Origin: Ariolimax columbianus
Taxonomy: Eukaryota > Mollusca > Gastropoda > Stylommatophora > Arionidae
Reading direction: 5' to 3'
Assembly (NCBI GenBank): GCA_036924085.1
Contig: JAVGWX010000025.1
Span: 32,664,502-32,728,501, forward strand
Length of the DNA stretch: 64,000 bases
Of this stretch, positions 1-10,299 are shown piece by piece (the first letter of the stretch is position 1; the number at the start of each line of letters is the position of its first letter). The notes beneath the pieces were generated by a model, which was not told the DNA's origin, did not search any database, and worked only from the letters and a program-made list of their open reading frames with translations. Made by a program: the position numbers and the translations under genes.

Positions 1-577
1 ATCTGTAGATAATGAGACAGATCAAGGGTTTAAGTAGACATGGGAAATCTGTAGACAATTGGACAGAACAAGGGCTTAAGTAGACATGGGAAATCTGTAG
101 ACAATTGGACAGAACAAGGGCTTAAGTAGACATGGGAAATCTGTAGACAATTGGACACATCAAGGGTTTAAGTAGACATGGGAAATCTGTAGACAATTGG
201 ACAGATCAAGGGTTTAAGTAGACATGGGAAATCTGTAGACAATTGGACAGATCAAGGGTTTAAGTAGACATGGGAAATCTGTAGACAATTGGACAGATCA
301 AGGGTTTAAGTAGACATGGGAAATCTGTAGACAATTGGACAGATCAAGGGTTTAAGTAGACATGGGAAATCTGTAGACAATTGGACAGAACAAGGGTTTA
401 AGTAGACATGGGAAATCTGTAGACAATTGGACAGAACAAGGGCTTAAGTAGACATGGGACATCTGTAGACAATTGGACAGATCAAGAGCTTAAGTAGACA
501 TGGGAAATCTGTAGACAATTGGACAGAACAAGGGTTTAAGTAGACATGGGAAATCTGTAGACAATTAGACAGAACAC
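1..577. repeat. 46-bp minisatellite
   Basis: About 12.5 tandem copies of a 46-bp unit containing atctgtagacaattggacag and aagtagacatggg. Copies differ by a few substitutions (agatc or agaac; aagggt or aagggc). The array runs off the left edge of the window, so its full size is unknown. It lies in the intron upstream of the first visible CEP152 exon. Confidence 0.95.
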
Positions 578-656
578 GGGCAGCAATAAAGGACAGATGA
601 CAAAGAATGCTGACCAAGATCCCACCTCAAAATAGCGTCATGTGAAATATAACTGA

Positions 657-932
657 CCAAGACTACACCTCATATCAGGGTCAGGTGAAGCATACTGACC
701 AAAACCTCACGTCAGGGTCAGGTGAAGCATACTGACCAATGCCTCACCTCACATCAGGGTCAGGTGAAGCATACTGACCAAGACCTCACCTCACATCAGG
801 GTCAGGTGAAGCATACTGACCAAGACCTCACTTCACGTCAGGGTCAGGTGAAGCATACTGACCAATGCCTCACCTCACATCAGGGTCAGGTGAAGTATAC
901 TGAGCAAAGCCTCACATCATGGTCAGGTGAAG
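657..932. repeat. 42-bp minisatellite (catactgacca family)
   Basis: Six to seven tandem units of about 42 bp with the core gtcaggtgaagcatactgac. The same core recurs in arrays at 30.0-30.9 and 58.5-58.8 kb and in an unamplified copy at 7.23-7.29 kb on the minus strand, so the array is probably an amplified fragment of a dispersed element. The 71-residue frame across it is only the repeat read in frame. Confidence 0.92.
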
Positions 933-1128
933 CATAATAATAATAATAAAAGTGTCCCCATCGCAAGCGAAGATGACGACAACATCGCACTATTGCTGCA
1001 AAATGTGTTCTCTGATGGCTGTAAAGACCAATCCTGGAACAGCACACCCTGCCACATGCGGGTAGCCAGCTGGGAAATCGTTGTGAGTATTGTTTTATGG
1101 GCCGCTCGCTTTCGCTGAGTCTCCGCAA
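930..1128 (-). mobile_element. LINE 3' end with zinc-knuckle-like motif and (ATA)n tail
   Basis: Minus-strand translation ends with CGRVCCSRIGLYSHQRTH, a C2H2-like pattern seen at the extreme C-terminus of some animal LINE reverse transcriptases, followed by LRWGHFYYYYY, which is the element running into a (TTA)n tail (taataataataata at about 936-948 on the plus strand). It is heavily 5'-truncated: only the last 60 or so residues remain. A fuller relative of this domain is at 59.66-60.13 kb. Confidence 0.7.
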
Positions 1129-1374
1129 TGGCCGTACTCTGATCTGTGAGCACCTTCGGTCAAACTAGCTAGCAAGGTGGCACAGTCTTGTGTAAGCGTC
1201 TTCCTGGACGTGACATCAATATTGAAGCATGAGACACTTTCAAGGAGTCTATGTAGCATTTCTTTTGACCTCCTGGTTTGAGTTCACTGTATTATAGCAA
1301 TGTACTTAAGGGCATGCGAACAACATATCCCGTCCATCGTGGCTGAGCCATTTTTAGAACTGTATGGATGCTCA

Positions 1375-1560
1375 ACTGTAAGTATTGCTACTGCCAAAGA
1401 CGGATGTGTCGGACCGAAAGGTGCAACTATCGCAATAAAACTGTAAACTAGCAACACAACACAAATCCAGACTACATCCTGCTACTTGCAAAGCCATGTT
1501 CAGGGCTTGCTAGCCGGAGATTGAGAATGTTCAGGGCTTGCTAGCGGGAGATTGAGAATG
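1375..1560 (+). mobile_element. SINE-like dispersed element, family S2 (3' part)
   Basis: Contains ggatgtgtcggaccgaaagg followed by gcaactatcgcaataaaact, then a tail ending in agggcttgctagccggag and ttgagaatg. The same sequence order occurs inverted at 6045-6400 and again at 37860-40990. Its last 31 bp are the seed of the tandem array that follows directly. Confidence 0.75.
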
Positions 1561-2085
1561 TTCAGGGCTTGGTAGCGGGAGATTGAGAATGTTCAGGGCT
1601 TGCTAGCGGGAGATTGAGAATGTTCAGGGCTTGCTAGCGGGAGATTGAGAACGTTCAGGGCTTGCTAGCGGGAGATTGAGAATGTTCAGGGCTTGGTAGC
1701 GGGAGATTGAGAATGTTCAGGGCTTGGTAGCGGGAGATTGAGAATGTTCAGGGCTTGGTAGCGGGAGATTGAGAATGTTCAGGGCTTGCTAGCGGGAGAT
1801 TGAGAATGTTCAGGGCTTGCTAGCGGGAGATTGAGAATGTTCAGGGCTTGCTAGCGGGAGATTGAGAATGTTCAGGGCTTGCTAGCGGGAGATTGAGAAT
1901 GTTCAGGGCTTGCTAGCGGGAGATTGAGAATGTTCAGGGCTTGCTAGCGGGAGATTGAGAACGTTCAGGGCTTGGTAGCGGGAGATTGAGAATGTTCAGG
2001 GCTTGCTAGCGGGAGATTGAGAACGTTCAGGGCTTGCTAGCGGGAGATTGAGAACGTTCAGGGCTTGGTAGCGGGAGATTGAGAA
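1497..2085. repeat. 31-bp minisatellite grown from the S2 element tail
   Basis: About 19 copies of a 31-bp unit (ttcagggcttgctagcggga plus gattgagaatg) with ct/gt and at/ac variants. The single-copy equivalent ends the S2 elements at about 40950-40976 (+) and 6056-6090 (-), so the array is a local amplification of an element end. Confidence 0.93.
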
Positions 2086-2329
2086 TGAACACAGAAGACG
2101 AGAAGTAGTATTGCTAAGAGTTTCAGAGTTCGGCACTTTGTCCTGCCACCTGATCCGTCTTCAACTGCCCAGGGTCGTGATGTGAAATGTCAAGTAATGG
2201 GGAGTCTTCTACTCTAGAGGGGAAAGATGAAAGATAAAAGCCGTCATTTAGGTTCAAATAATTTCCCAAGAATTCCCTGAATATCTTAATCTTGATGACC
2301 CGTTTCTCAACGTTACTGCGGGTCCCAAC

Positions 2330-2716
2330 TTAGTCTTGGGTTACGGAAGTCCAGTGGGTGGTAAGTGCTCCTCTAGAGGCATCTCGGAAGTTGCAGCGTA
2401 CAGCAAAGGAGTCTGACCAACGCATTGGAGGTCTTCCCCGCTGTATCTTCTTACCTTGAGGGTACCTGTCGCCGTGCTCCATTCGACCATCGTTTCGTCG
2501 CAACATGTGACCTGCCCATCTATGTTTTGTCTTGTCTGCATAGATTACCGCATCCTTCACCAGGGACAATCGTCTTATGTCAGATTTGTGGAGACCTTGC
2601 ATATATTGGTTCCGGAGAGTGATTCCGACCAAGCGTCTCACAAGAGAGGACTGGGTCACTATCAATTTGTCCTCTAGTGATTTTGTTAGTGTCCACGACT
2701 TGCCACCGTAGCACAT
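2330..2716 (-). mobile_element. RTE-like LINE reverse transcriptase, C-terminal fragment
   Basis: A 128-residue minus-strand frame reads through YGGKSWTLTKSLEDKLIVTQ, RRLVGITLRNQ, KHRWAGHMLRRNDGR and GRPPMRW. This order (Y-G-x-x-x-W-T-L-T, then GITLR, then WAGH-R and GRPP-RW) is typical of the end of RTE/BovB-type ORF2 proteins. It is a 5'-truncated copy lying just upstream of a CEP152 exon, in antisense orientation to the host gene. Confidence 0.85.
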
Positions 2717-2748
2717 TCCTGAATGTTTATTTCAATTATCCAAAACAG

Positions 2749-2941
2749 GTACGACGGGACACAGACTTCAGATGATCTGATTGCTTCTCTTAGGTCAGAG
2801 TTAGAAAAGTGTTTGTACAGCAATAAACAAAAAAGGTCAGAGGTTGCGGAAAAGGTTGAGGAGGTCAAGGCTCTACGGGAAGGACTGGAGGAAGCACGTA
2901 ACAAAATTGATACTCTAGAGACAACCTGCTTGGAACAAAAG
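2749..2941 (+). CDS. CEP152: CEP152 exon 1 of window (coiled coil)
   Basis: Acceptor caaaacag ends at 2748; donor gtaaat starts at 2942. The first base completes a codon split in phase 2, and the exon ends in phase 0. It encodes 64 complete residues starting YDGTQTSDDLIASLRSELEK and ending LETTCLEQK, a charged helix with heptad-like spacing. Because it starts in mid-codon and has no initiator, more coding exons must lie upstream. Exon limits are inferred from frame and splice consensus, not from transcripts. Confidence 0.8.
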
Positions 2942-3194
2942 GTAAATGGCTGCCACGATCCATTTTATATTCTGTCCTCGGACCTTGACCTTTGACAGAT
3001 AAACTTTTATACGCCCGAGGTCAAGGTCAATGACGTTTCTGTTGATGTTTTGGTTTTCCTTTAGCATTTTCTTCTCCTTTGGCACAGAAAAAAACACCTG
3101 ACCACTTTATAACCTTGTTGTTACCCTTGATTTTTTTTCATTAGATTTCACACTTATTTTCGTGATTGAATATCAATATTTGATCAAAATTGTG
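2942..3194 (+). other. Unique start of intron
   Basis: AT-rich non-repetitive intron sequence between the donor and the next array. No coding signal seen. Confidence 0.5.
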
Positions 3195-4525
3195 AGACGA
3201 AGAGACAGTACAGTGAATGAGCTGACAGCAGCCAGTGACTCATAGCTGGGACAGAAGAGACAATACAGTGAATGATTTGAAAGCAGCCAGTGACTCATAG
3301 CTGGGACAGAAGAGACGGTACAATTAATGAGCTGACAGCAGCCAGTGACTTATAGCTGGGACAGAAGAGACAGTGAATGAGCTGACAGCAGCCAGCGACT
3401 CATAGCTGGGACAGTACAGTGAATGATTCGACAGCAGCCAGTGACTCATAGCTGGGACAGAAGAGACGGTACAATTAATGAGCTGACAGCAGCCAGTGAC
3501 TTATAGCTGGGACAGAAGAGACAGTGAATGATTCGACAGCAGCCAGCGACTCATAGCTGGGACAGTACAGTGAATGATTTGACAGCAGCCAGCGACTCAT
3601 AGCTGGGACAGTACAGTGAATGATTCGACAGCAGCCAGCGACTCATAGCTGGGACAGTACAGTGAATGAGCTGACAGCAGCCAGCGACTCATAGCTGGGA
3701 CAGTACAGTGAATGATTCGACAGCAGCCAGCGACTCATAGCTGGGACAGTACAGTGAATGAGCTGACAGCAGCCAGCGACTCATAGCTGGGACAGTACAG
3801 TGAATGAGCTGACAGCAGCCAGCGACTCATAGCTGGGACAGTACAGTGAATGATTCGACAGCAGCCAGCGACTCATAGCTGGGACAGTACAGTGAATGAG
3901 CTGACAGCAGCCAGCGACTCATAGCTGGGACAGTACAGTGAATGATTCGACAGCAGCCAGCGACTCATAGCTGGGACAGTACAGTGAATGAGCTGACAGC
4001 AGCCAGCGACTCATAGCTGGGACAGTACAGTGAATGAGCTGACAGCAGCCAGCGACTCATAGCTGGGACAGTACAGTGAATGAGCTGACAGCAGCCAGCG
4101 ACTCATAGCTGGGACAGTACAGTGAATGAGCTGACAGCAGCCAGCGACTCATAGCTGGGACAGTACAGTGAATGATTTGACAGCAGCCAGCGACTCATAG
4201 CTGGGACAGAAGAGACAGTGAATGATTCGACAGCAGCCAGCGACTCATAGCTGGGACAGTACAGTGAATGATTCGACAGCAGCCAGCGACTCATAGCTGG
4301 GACAGTACAGTGAATGATTCGACAGCAGCCAGCGACTCATAGCTGGGACAGTACAGTGAATGATTCGACAGCAGCCTGCGACTCATAGCTGGGACAGTAC
4401 AGTGAATGATTTGACAGCAGCCAGGGACTCATAGCTGGGACAGTACAGTGAATGATTCGACAGCAGCCAGTGACTCATAGCTGGGACAGAAGAGACAGTG
4501 AATGAGCTGACAGCAGCCAGTGACT
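3195..4525. repeat. 46-bp minisatellite
   Basis: About 28 copies of a 46-bp unit with the core gacagcagccagcgactcat and agctgggacagtacagtgaa. Two end types alternate (gagct and gattcg), and some copies have agaagagacagt in place of gtacagt. The degenerate outer copies and homogeneous centre fit ongoing turnover. It shares only its length with the 46-bp array at position 1. Confidence 0.95.
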
Positions 4526-4877
4526 TGTACCTGGGTGCTTGTATCCGGGTCAGCATATCAGATCTGACGAAGCCAGTGACTCGTAGTGAGACCGGATACA
4601 CTTTTGGGGCCCTTGGGGTGTCCAAAGTTGTGGTGGGAAGATGTCCCGAAGTAAGCCGTGGGTCCAACATGGCACACTAAGGCTAAAGTCCGAAATGAGT
4701 TTACTCAACATTTGACTACCTGGCATCAGATACATATGCCTGATTGAATACCAGGATTGTGAGATAGACAATGTATAGAAAGGAAACAGAAGTTACGAAC
4801 ATGTTTTTATGAACCCTATTGGGGATCCTGGGATCTCTTACTTGGAAGAGGAAAATAGACCCACTTCACCTTCATGC
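4526..4877. other. Intron stretch without recognised feature
   Basis: About 350 bp of mostly unique sequence. One array-like remnant (gaagccagtgactcgtag near 4570) looks like a diverged last repeat unit. I see no exon, RNA gene or element end here. Confidence 0.4.
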
Positions 4878-5160
4878 ATATCATCATCATCATCCACTTG
4901 TGCTAGACCTCGTGGGGAGGTGTAGTTTTCTGTTGTGTGCCAGCTTTGTTGCCAATGTTGATGCCATTCAATGTCTTACTGACACCATCTATCCATCTTT
5001 TTCTTAGTCTCCCTCTTGCTCTGCAACCCTGATGTCTGGTATTGTAGATATGAGCAGCTGGTAACTTTGGCTTCATTCTTGTTAGGTGTCCCAACCATTT
5101 TATTCTTTGCCTGTCCATGTATTCCATGCACTGTGTTGTACCCACCGTCTGTTTGATTAC
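4878..5160 (-). mobile_element. LINE reverse transcriptase C-terminal fragment with (GAT)n tail
   Basis: The minus-strand frame contains DRQRIKWLGHLTRM and ARGRLRKRWIDGV, the usual WLGH-RM then GR-RKRW block near the C-terminus of many LINE ORF2 proteins. The 3' end runs into a simple GAT-type tail, seen on the plus strand as tcatcatcatcatcc at about 4880-4895. It is 5'-truncated. Confidence 0.75.
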
Positions 5161-5292
5161 TTCATTTCATACTCTGACCAGTCTTGTGTCCTCGGCATCC
5201 TTTCTCGAATATCTTATTTCACATAACATGATTTTTCTTTCTTGTCCCTTAGTGACAGTCCATGTTGGACACTGGTAGCGGAGAGTTGGTAT

Positions 5293-5868
5293 CTTCTTCT
5301 TCTTCGTACGCAGTCAGACAGTAACCATTATTTTTTCGAAAAACGCGGCGGTCATCCTGAGGCTGTCGACACTGCCATAGAGCTTGTCTTGTGGTTCCAC
5401 TGGTGATGGCCACATCTGCTCTCTCTGATCCTCGTATGTCGGGCAGTTCTGCAGCAGATGTTCAGCGGTCATTTTTCCGGTACCACACGGGCATTCGTCG
5501 GTTCCACCTATCTTCAATTTGTTGAATAGGTGGTACCTCAGTCTATTGTGGCCAGTGCGAAGTCTGAAGACAACGACCTGCTCTCTTCTGTTCAACTGGT
5601 AATAGGCATCGTTTTTGGTGTAACCAGTATGTTCAGTTTCCCATTTGGTCATGTATCTGGCTTTAATAAGCCGTTTTGACTCTTCGTACGTCATACTAGT
5701 AACTGTTTGTGGTAGTCTTGCACCTTCTTTTGCCAGTCTGTCTGCCTCCTCGTTGCCTTGGATGTTGCAGTGTGATGGGACCCACTGTACCACTACCCTT
5801 TTTGGTGCGGACTGCTGGCACAGTTTGCAGAGTGCTGCTCTTAAGTCATTAAGCTCAGTGTTTTTCTG
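5293..5868 (-). mobile_element. 5'-truncated LINE insertion (RNase H domain) with 13-bp target-site duplication
   Basis: The direct repeat ggagagttggtat flanks it at 5280-5292 and 5869-5881. The minus-strand frame carries VVQWVPSHCNIQGNEEADRL, the last part of an RNase H domain (H-C-N/G-I-x-G-N-E-x-A-D), then GHNRLRYHLFNKL and ECPCGTGKMTAEHLLQNCP, as in I-, R1- or Nimb-like LINEs. The frame stops at VTV, and the element ends about 25 bp later in a (GAA)n tail, so the element appears to have almost no 3' UTR. It is closely similar to the copy at 15334-15983. Confidence 0.9.
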
Positions 5869-6044
5869 GGAGAGTTGGTATAAAAATACTATTTATCAGC
5901 TGTCCCTTTGTCTTCATTGGAATGTGTTTGTGTCTTAGTAATGGTGAGAGCTGATAGGAAACCACATTAGCTTTCTGTGTTCTTGATTCCACCTCTCCAT
6001 CTTCTGTGCCCAAGTATTATCATTTTTTTTCCTGTTTCTTCTTC

Positions 6045-6400
6045 TTCTTCTTCATTCGTTCTCAATCTCCCACTACCAAACCCTGAAAGGGCTTAAGTAG
6101 CAGAATGTAGTCCAGAGAACGGAATGCGTTGTGTCGTAGTTTACAACTTGGCTGCGATATTTGCACCTTTCGGTCCAACACATCCGACTTCAGCAAGCAT
6201 TTTTTGAGTACCCAGTTAGCATTCCCTCTTTGATCCCTTCTCCTTAGCCAGTCTGCCCTGATGCAGCCTGTTATCCAGGATCACCGTGTGGATGTGTAGA
6301 AGGGTCTTGGCAGCTATGGTTCGCTGGCCCTGGCTCTAATAGCCAGCTATGGATCGCTAACCACTGCAGCTCATGTGCTGCTCAGCATCTTGATCCCTTT
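6045..6400 (-). mobile_element. SINE-like dispersed element, family S2 (fullest unamplified copy)
   Basis: Read on the minus strand it contains, in order, gtggttagcgatccatagct, ctggataacaggctgcatca, gggcagactggctaaggaga, gctgaagtcggatgtgttgg, accgaaaggtgcaaatatcg and finally the gattgagaacg end. The same order is found at 37860-40990, where the gggcagactggctaaggag piece has become a 2.8-kb array, and in part at 1375-1560. About 350 bp; I cannot name its published family. Confidence 0.75.
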
Positions 6401-6464
6401 TACCTGTTTAAATTCTGTGTTTTTTACCTGAATATTTAGTGTTTAATACATATAATAAAAGGTG

Positions 6465-6525
6465 ACTAAAGAAAGTTGTGCATGGGGGCTAGCAACTTCA
6501 TCATGTAAGAGAAATTGCTACGCAA
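6465..6525 (+). repeat. Dispersed element family C fragment
   Basis: Contains gtgactaaagaaagttgtgc, atgggggctagcaacttcat and catgtaa. Related stretches occur at about 7535-7605 (-), 29455-29505, 30925-30965, 42467-42510, 42660-42710 and 61875-61905. The recurrence at scattered sites on both strands shows an interspersed repeat. No coding capacity seen in these fragments. Confidence 0.7.
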
Positions 6526-6619
6526 ACAAAATGCTTTTAGTGCAGACTTACTGTTACTGTGTCATCTATTATGGTAATCCTATGCTTTGTTAGGAGCCAG
6601 ATGGAAGAAAAAGATGAAG

Positions 6620-6780
6620 ACAAATCATTTTTATGGATGAGTATCCATAGTTAGCGGATAGTGGCAGATAAAGGATATTAAAGCAATCTTCCTAGAAAAC
6701 CACCCATGTACCAGTCTTGACTTATGGATGTGAATTATGGACAATGACCACAACCCAGAAAAGCCAGCTCCAAGCGTCAC
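6620..6780 (+). mobile_element. LINE reverse transcriptase fragment
   Basis: The plus strand encodes VLTYGCELWTMTTTQKSQLQ, matching the LYG-E-WT-T segment typical of LINE ORF2 after the polymerase domain. It is short and truncated on both sides. Confidence 0.55.
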
Positions 6781-6782
6781 CA

Positions 6783-7080
6783 TCATCATCATGTAGAACG
6801 TCACGTCACTTGTAGAACGTCACGTCACTTGTAGAACGTCACGTCACTTGTTGAACATCACGTCACTTGTAGAACGTCACTCTCATCACAGCCAGCCAAT
6901 ATGAGTCTCGATCTGCAGTCAATCTTCCCGTCTGCTCCATATCCATGTTTATAGTATCCCTGATATCTTGTATCCACCTTCGCCTTGGTCGACCCCTGCG
7001 TCACCTTCCAGTTACTATGCCCTCCAGGACTGTTCTTTCCCGTCCGTCATGACGTTTAATTGGTCCGAAACATAAGTTTA
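6783..7080 (-). mobile_element. LINE ORF2 C-terminal fragment with short internal array
   Basis: The minus strand reads GRPRRRWIQDIRDTINMDME followed by DRDSYWLAVMRVTF, a C-terminal LINE pattern (GRPR-RW, D-x-W). The end near 6785-6795 has an (ATG)n-type tail (catcatcatcatg on the plus strand). Four to five copies of a 19-bp unit (gtagaacgtcacgtcactt) at 6795-6880 are an amplified piece of this 3' end. Confidence 0.65.
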
Positions 7081-7084
7081 TGTG

Positions 7085-7320
7085 CTGATGAGTATGCTGA
7101 TGAAGGTGAACAGAGGTCCTCCAGGCGGTTTTGCTATGCTTAGCTTCATCTGCGTGTCACTCACTACTACAGGGATCACGTCAATCCCTTACCTCGGTAG
7201 CCAGGCTGCCATGAAAACAGCCCATTTCAAGGGAGGGCTACGAGGAAGCTGAGGTAAAGGCCTTGGCCAGTATGTTTTGCCTGACCAGATGTTAGGCTTT
7301 CTCCCCAAGTAAGTAAGGTA
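7085..7320 (-). mobile_element. Dispersed element B (unamplified copy)
   Basis: The reverse complement matches 58440-58995 in segment order: ggggagaaagcctaacatct, aaacatactggccaaggcc, gaaatgggctgttttcatgg, cagcctggctaccgaggtaa, and further on tcaccttcatcagcatactc. The catactgacca arrays at 0.66, 30.0 and 58.5 kb are amplified from this piece. A minus-strand frame reads LGRKPNIWSGKTYWPRP, which may be a decayed coding segment. Confidence 0.7.
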
Positions 7321-7514
7321 GAAGACTCTACAATCCAGTGTAGATGAGGAGCAGTTAAGCAAGGTAGAAGACTGCATACCAGGACAGAAGAGCAGTAACT
7401 AAGTAAGTAAGAAGATTTTCCAAGTATTGAGCTTGATTGATTGATTGATTGATTAGAATTTTGCTCCAAGTGAAGCATTGAGCCCTTTTACTGGAAGCTT
7501 GTATCCTAACATTT

Positions 7515-7645
7515 ACTGTGGTGATTTCAATAGCTTGTTATTACATGAGGAGGTTGCCAGCCCCATGTGCAACCCTCTTTAGTCACCTTTTACAACATGC
7601 CTGGAAGATTTGTAGTAGAGAGGACAGGGTCTTGCTCTAATCTAC
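7515..7645 (-). mobile_element. Dispersed element family C copy (seed of the 9.2-kb array)
   Basis: The reverse complement contains ttccaggcatgttgtaaaag, gtgactaaagagggttgcac and atggggctggcaacctcctc, then catgtaataacaagctattg. On the plus strand the first piece reads ttacaacatgcctggaagat, which is the unit of the tandem array at 9215-9900. Confidence 0.75.
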
Positions 7646-7764
7646 ACACCTAATCCTGAATGATCTAACACAGGAGAAACTCCGATAAACAAATCATTTA
7701 TTTCACACCAAAGAGTCACTCTTCTTCATCTGACACACTCAACTCTATACAGGGATTATCTAAC

Positions 7765-8355
7765 TTAATCTCTACTCCTAACCCTGAGCTACTTAACCAA
7801 TCTCTACCTAACCCTGAGCTACTTAAACAATCTCTACTCCTAACCCTGAGCTACTTAAACAATCTCTACTCCTAACCCTGAGCTACTTAACCAATCTCTA
7901 CCTAACCCTGAGCTACTTAACCAATCTCTACTCCTAACCCTGAGCTACTTAAACAATCTCTACTCCTAACCCTGAGCTACTTAACCAATCTCTACCTAAC
8001 CCTGAGCTACTTAACCAATCTCTACTCCTAACCCTGAGCTACTTAACCAATCTCTACTCCTAACCCTGAGCTACTTAACCAATCTCTACTCCTAACCCTG
8101 AGCTACTTAACCAATCTCTACTCCTAACCCTGAGCTACTTAAACAATCTAACCCTGAGCTACTTAAACAATCTCTACTCCTAACCCTGAGCTACTTAACC
8201 AATCTCTACTCCTAACCCTGAGCTACTTAAACAATCTCTACTCCTAACCCTGAGCTACTTAACCAATCTCTACTCCTAACCCTGAGCTACTTAACCAATC
8301 TCTACTCCTAACCCTGAGCTACTTAACCAATCTCTACTCCTAACCCTGAGCTACT
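7765..8355. repeat. 32-bp minisatellite
   Basis: About 19 copies of a 32-bp unit (cctgagctacttaaccaatc plus tctactcctaac), with a 29-bp variant lacking ctc and one shorter copy near 8150. Although it contains ctaaccctga, the spacing is 32 bp, so it is not telomeric repeat. Confidence 0.95.
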
Positions 8356-9214
8356 GTCAATAGTCACCTTTCTTGTGTTTGGCCGGTCGTGACGTCTTGT
8401 ATGTCCGAGTTGTGGCCGGAACAGCCCCGGTTGGTACCTCGCGTCGTGACCTCTACTCAGGTGGATCGTCCTTTGGTCTCAAAAACCCTAATCAGCAGAT
8501 ATAAATGGAACTGTTGGGCGATATCAGGAAAAACCGACTCAGCAGCCGCAGGTATGAACTTGCCTGTGTTGAACCGGGGCCGACTGACCACGTGATGGAG
8601 TGTCGTGGGTCAGCACATGTTCCCGGGGACAACGTTTACTCCCACTACTGGGGGGAGGGATCGTCCGCTTAGCTGGCACAGGTCACACCTCATGTAAATA
8701 CGTCAGACCTGGCAAGAAAATCGAATAGCTCGTGCTGGCGAACCTTTCATGTGCGGCGCCCACCTGTTGTTTTCAGAGATTCTATTCAGAGAATTCAGGG
8801 AGTATTTACTGCAGATGTCATGGCGTACCTGCTACAGAAGCGGGGTAATCGTTCGTCTACAAGTCTTCTTAATTTGTGCAGCCTCCGCTCTGTGTTCCCC
8901 CCAATCGGGTATCGTAGAAAAAAAGAAGCCCCTGCTGCAAGTGGGGTAGCGTTCGTCTTCACATCTTCTCAATTCGTGCAGTCTCCGCTCTGTGTTCCCC
9001 CAATCGGATATCGTAGAGAAGACCCCAGAGCCCTTGCATCTGGCCCACCAGGCTTTTTATACCCCGAGACTATTTTCTCAGCCCGGGACTACAGGCAAGA
9101 TGGCGTTGCTATTACTCCGCCATCCTGAGCGGTACTCACTGACTGAGTGGTCAGGTCCCGGTGGGAATTCCGTGGGGAGACGAGATTTGTCTCCCCAGAC
9201 TAAATCTGTCACAG
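8356..9214. other. Unclassified 860-bp block with a 98-bp direct duplication
   Basis: Sits between two arrays. Segments near 8845-8940 and 8945-9035 are diverged direct copies (gttcgtct, then ttcttaatttgtgcagcct or ttctcaattcgtgcagtct, then tccgctctgtgttccccc). Frames of 66-125 residues cross it with no recognised domain. A tataaatgg at about 8499 and the overall texture suggest a fragment of a larger dispersed element, but I see no clear termini or target-site duplication. Confidence 0.4.
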
Positions 9215-9900
9215 ATTACAACATGCCTGGAAGATTACAACAAGCCTGGAAGATTACAACATGCCTGGAAGATTACAACATGCCTGGAAGATTACAACAT
9301 GCCTGGAAGATTACAACATGCCTGGAAGATTACAACATGCCTGGAAGATTACAAGCCTGGAAGATTACAACATGCCTGGAAGATTACAACATGCCTGGAA
9401 GATTACAACATGCCTGGAAGATTACAACATGCCTGGAAGATTACAAGCCTGGAAGATTACAAGCCTGGAAGATTACAACATGCCTGGAAGATTACAACAT
9501 GCCTGGAAGATTACAACATGCCTGGAAGATTACAAGCCTGGAAGATTACAACATGCCTGGAAGATTACAACATGCCTGGAAGATTACAACATGCCTGGAA
9601 GATTACAACATGCCTGGAAGATTACAACATGCCTGGAAGATTACAAGCCTGGAAGATTACAAGCCTGGAAGATTACAACATGCCTGGAAGATTACAACAT
9701 GCCTGGAAGATTACAACATGCCTGGAAGATTACAACATGCCTGGAAGATTACAACATGCCTGGAAGATTACAACATGCCTGGAAGATTACAAGCCTGGAA
9801 GATTACAACATGCCTGGAAGATTACAACATGCCTGGAAGATTACAACAAGCCTGGAAGATTACAACAGGCCTGGAAGATTACAACAAGCCTGGAAGATTG
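9215..9900. repeat. 19-bp minisatellite grown from element family C
   Basis: About 37 copies of gattacaacatgcctggaa (19 bp) with a 16-bp variant lacking 'cat'. The units have no stop in several frames, giving three overlapping frames of 231-315 residues that are artefacts. The seed sequence is present once in the family C element at 7597-7622. Confidence 0.95.
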
Positions 9901-9984
9901 GACTTATTGAGCCCATGCGCCACTTTGAAGATGAATTGACACGACTCACAGCCTAAACATGGATATTTGATTTCAGCAAAGTAG

Positions 9985-10080
9985 TACCACAATGGGAAGT
10001 AAACCCATTAAAAATTCATGCTGAAGTTGGATGCACTGGACCATAAGGTGCAAAATACAGTGCAATGCACTTTATCTTAG
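9985..10080 (+). mobile_element. SINE fragment carrying the shared core
   Basis: Contains catgctgaagttggatgcac, tggaccataaggtgcaaaat and acagtgcaatgcac, matching the middle of the SINEs at 45343-45590 and 59093-59345. Both ends are truncated. Confidence 0.6.
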
Positions 10081-10165
10081 GAGAGAAGGAGAGAGAATAT
10101 TATTTTGTTGTTCATTTGTACGTGTTGGTTGTCAAGTAACGGACGTTCTGTTCTACCACTTTCAG

Positions 10166-10291
10166 AACCGACTCCAGACGATGGACTCGCTAAACAACTC
10201 GGGGGATGGTGTTAGGGTAGGCGAGGCCAGGCTCAGACGAGATATAGAAGATCTGAAACATGAACAGGAGATACTTTTGAGTGACATTGAG
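10166..10291 (+). CDS. CEP152: CEP152 exon 2 of window
   Basis: Acceptor ctttcag ends at 10165 and donor gtacgt starts at 10292; phase 0 on both sides, 42 codons. It starts NRLQTMDSLNNSGDGVRVGE and ends EQEILLSDIE. A short Ser/Asn/Gly stretch interrupts the coiled coil, then a charged helix resumes. The exon is short and the family does not fix its sequence strongly, so support comes from splice sites, phase and helix character. Confidence 0.72.
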
Positions 10292-10299
10292 GTACGTGT

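Noticed and set aside
1..577. CRISPR-like array
   Set aside because: Units are contiguous with no unique spacers, and the genome is eukaryotic; the same holds for all other arrays here.
7765..8355. Telomere-like repeat (ctaaccctga)
   Set aside because: Only one such motif per 32-bp unit; telomeric DNA would be uninterrupted 5-7-bp repeats.
8356..9214. Solo LTR starting tgtcaat and ending tctgtcaca
   Set aside because: No matching 4-6-bp target-site duplication and no primer-binding or polypurine context; the boundaries adjoin tandem arrays.
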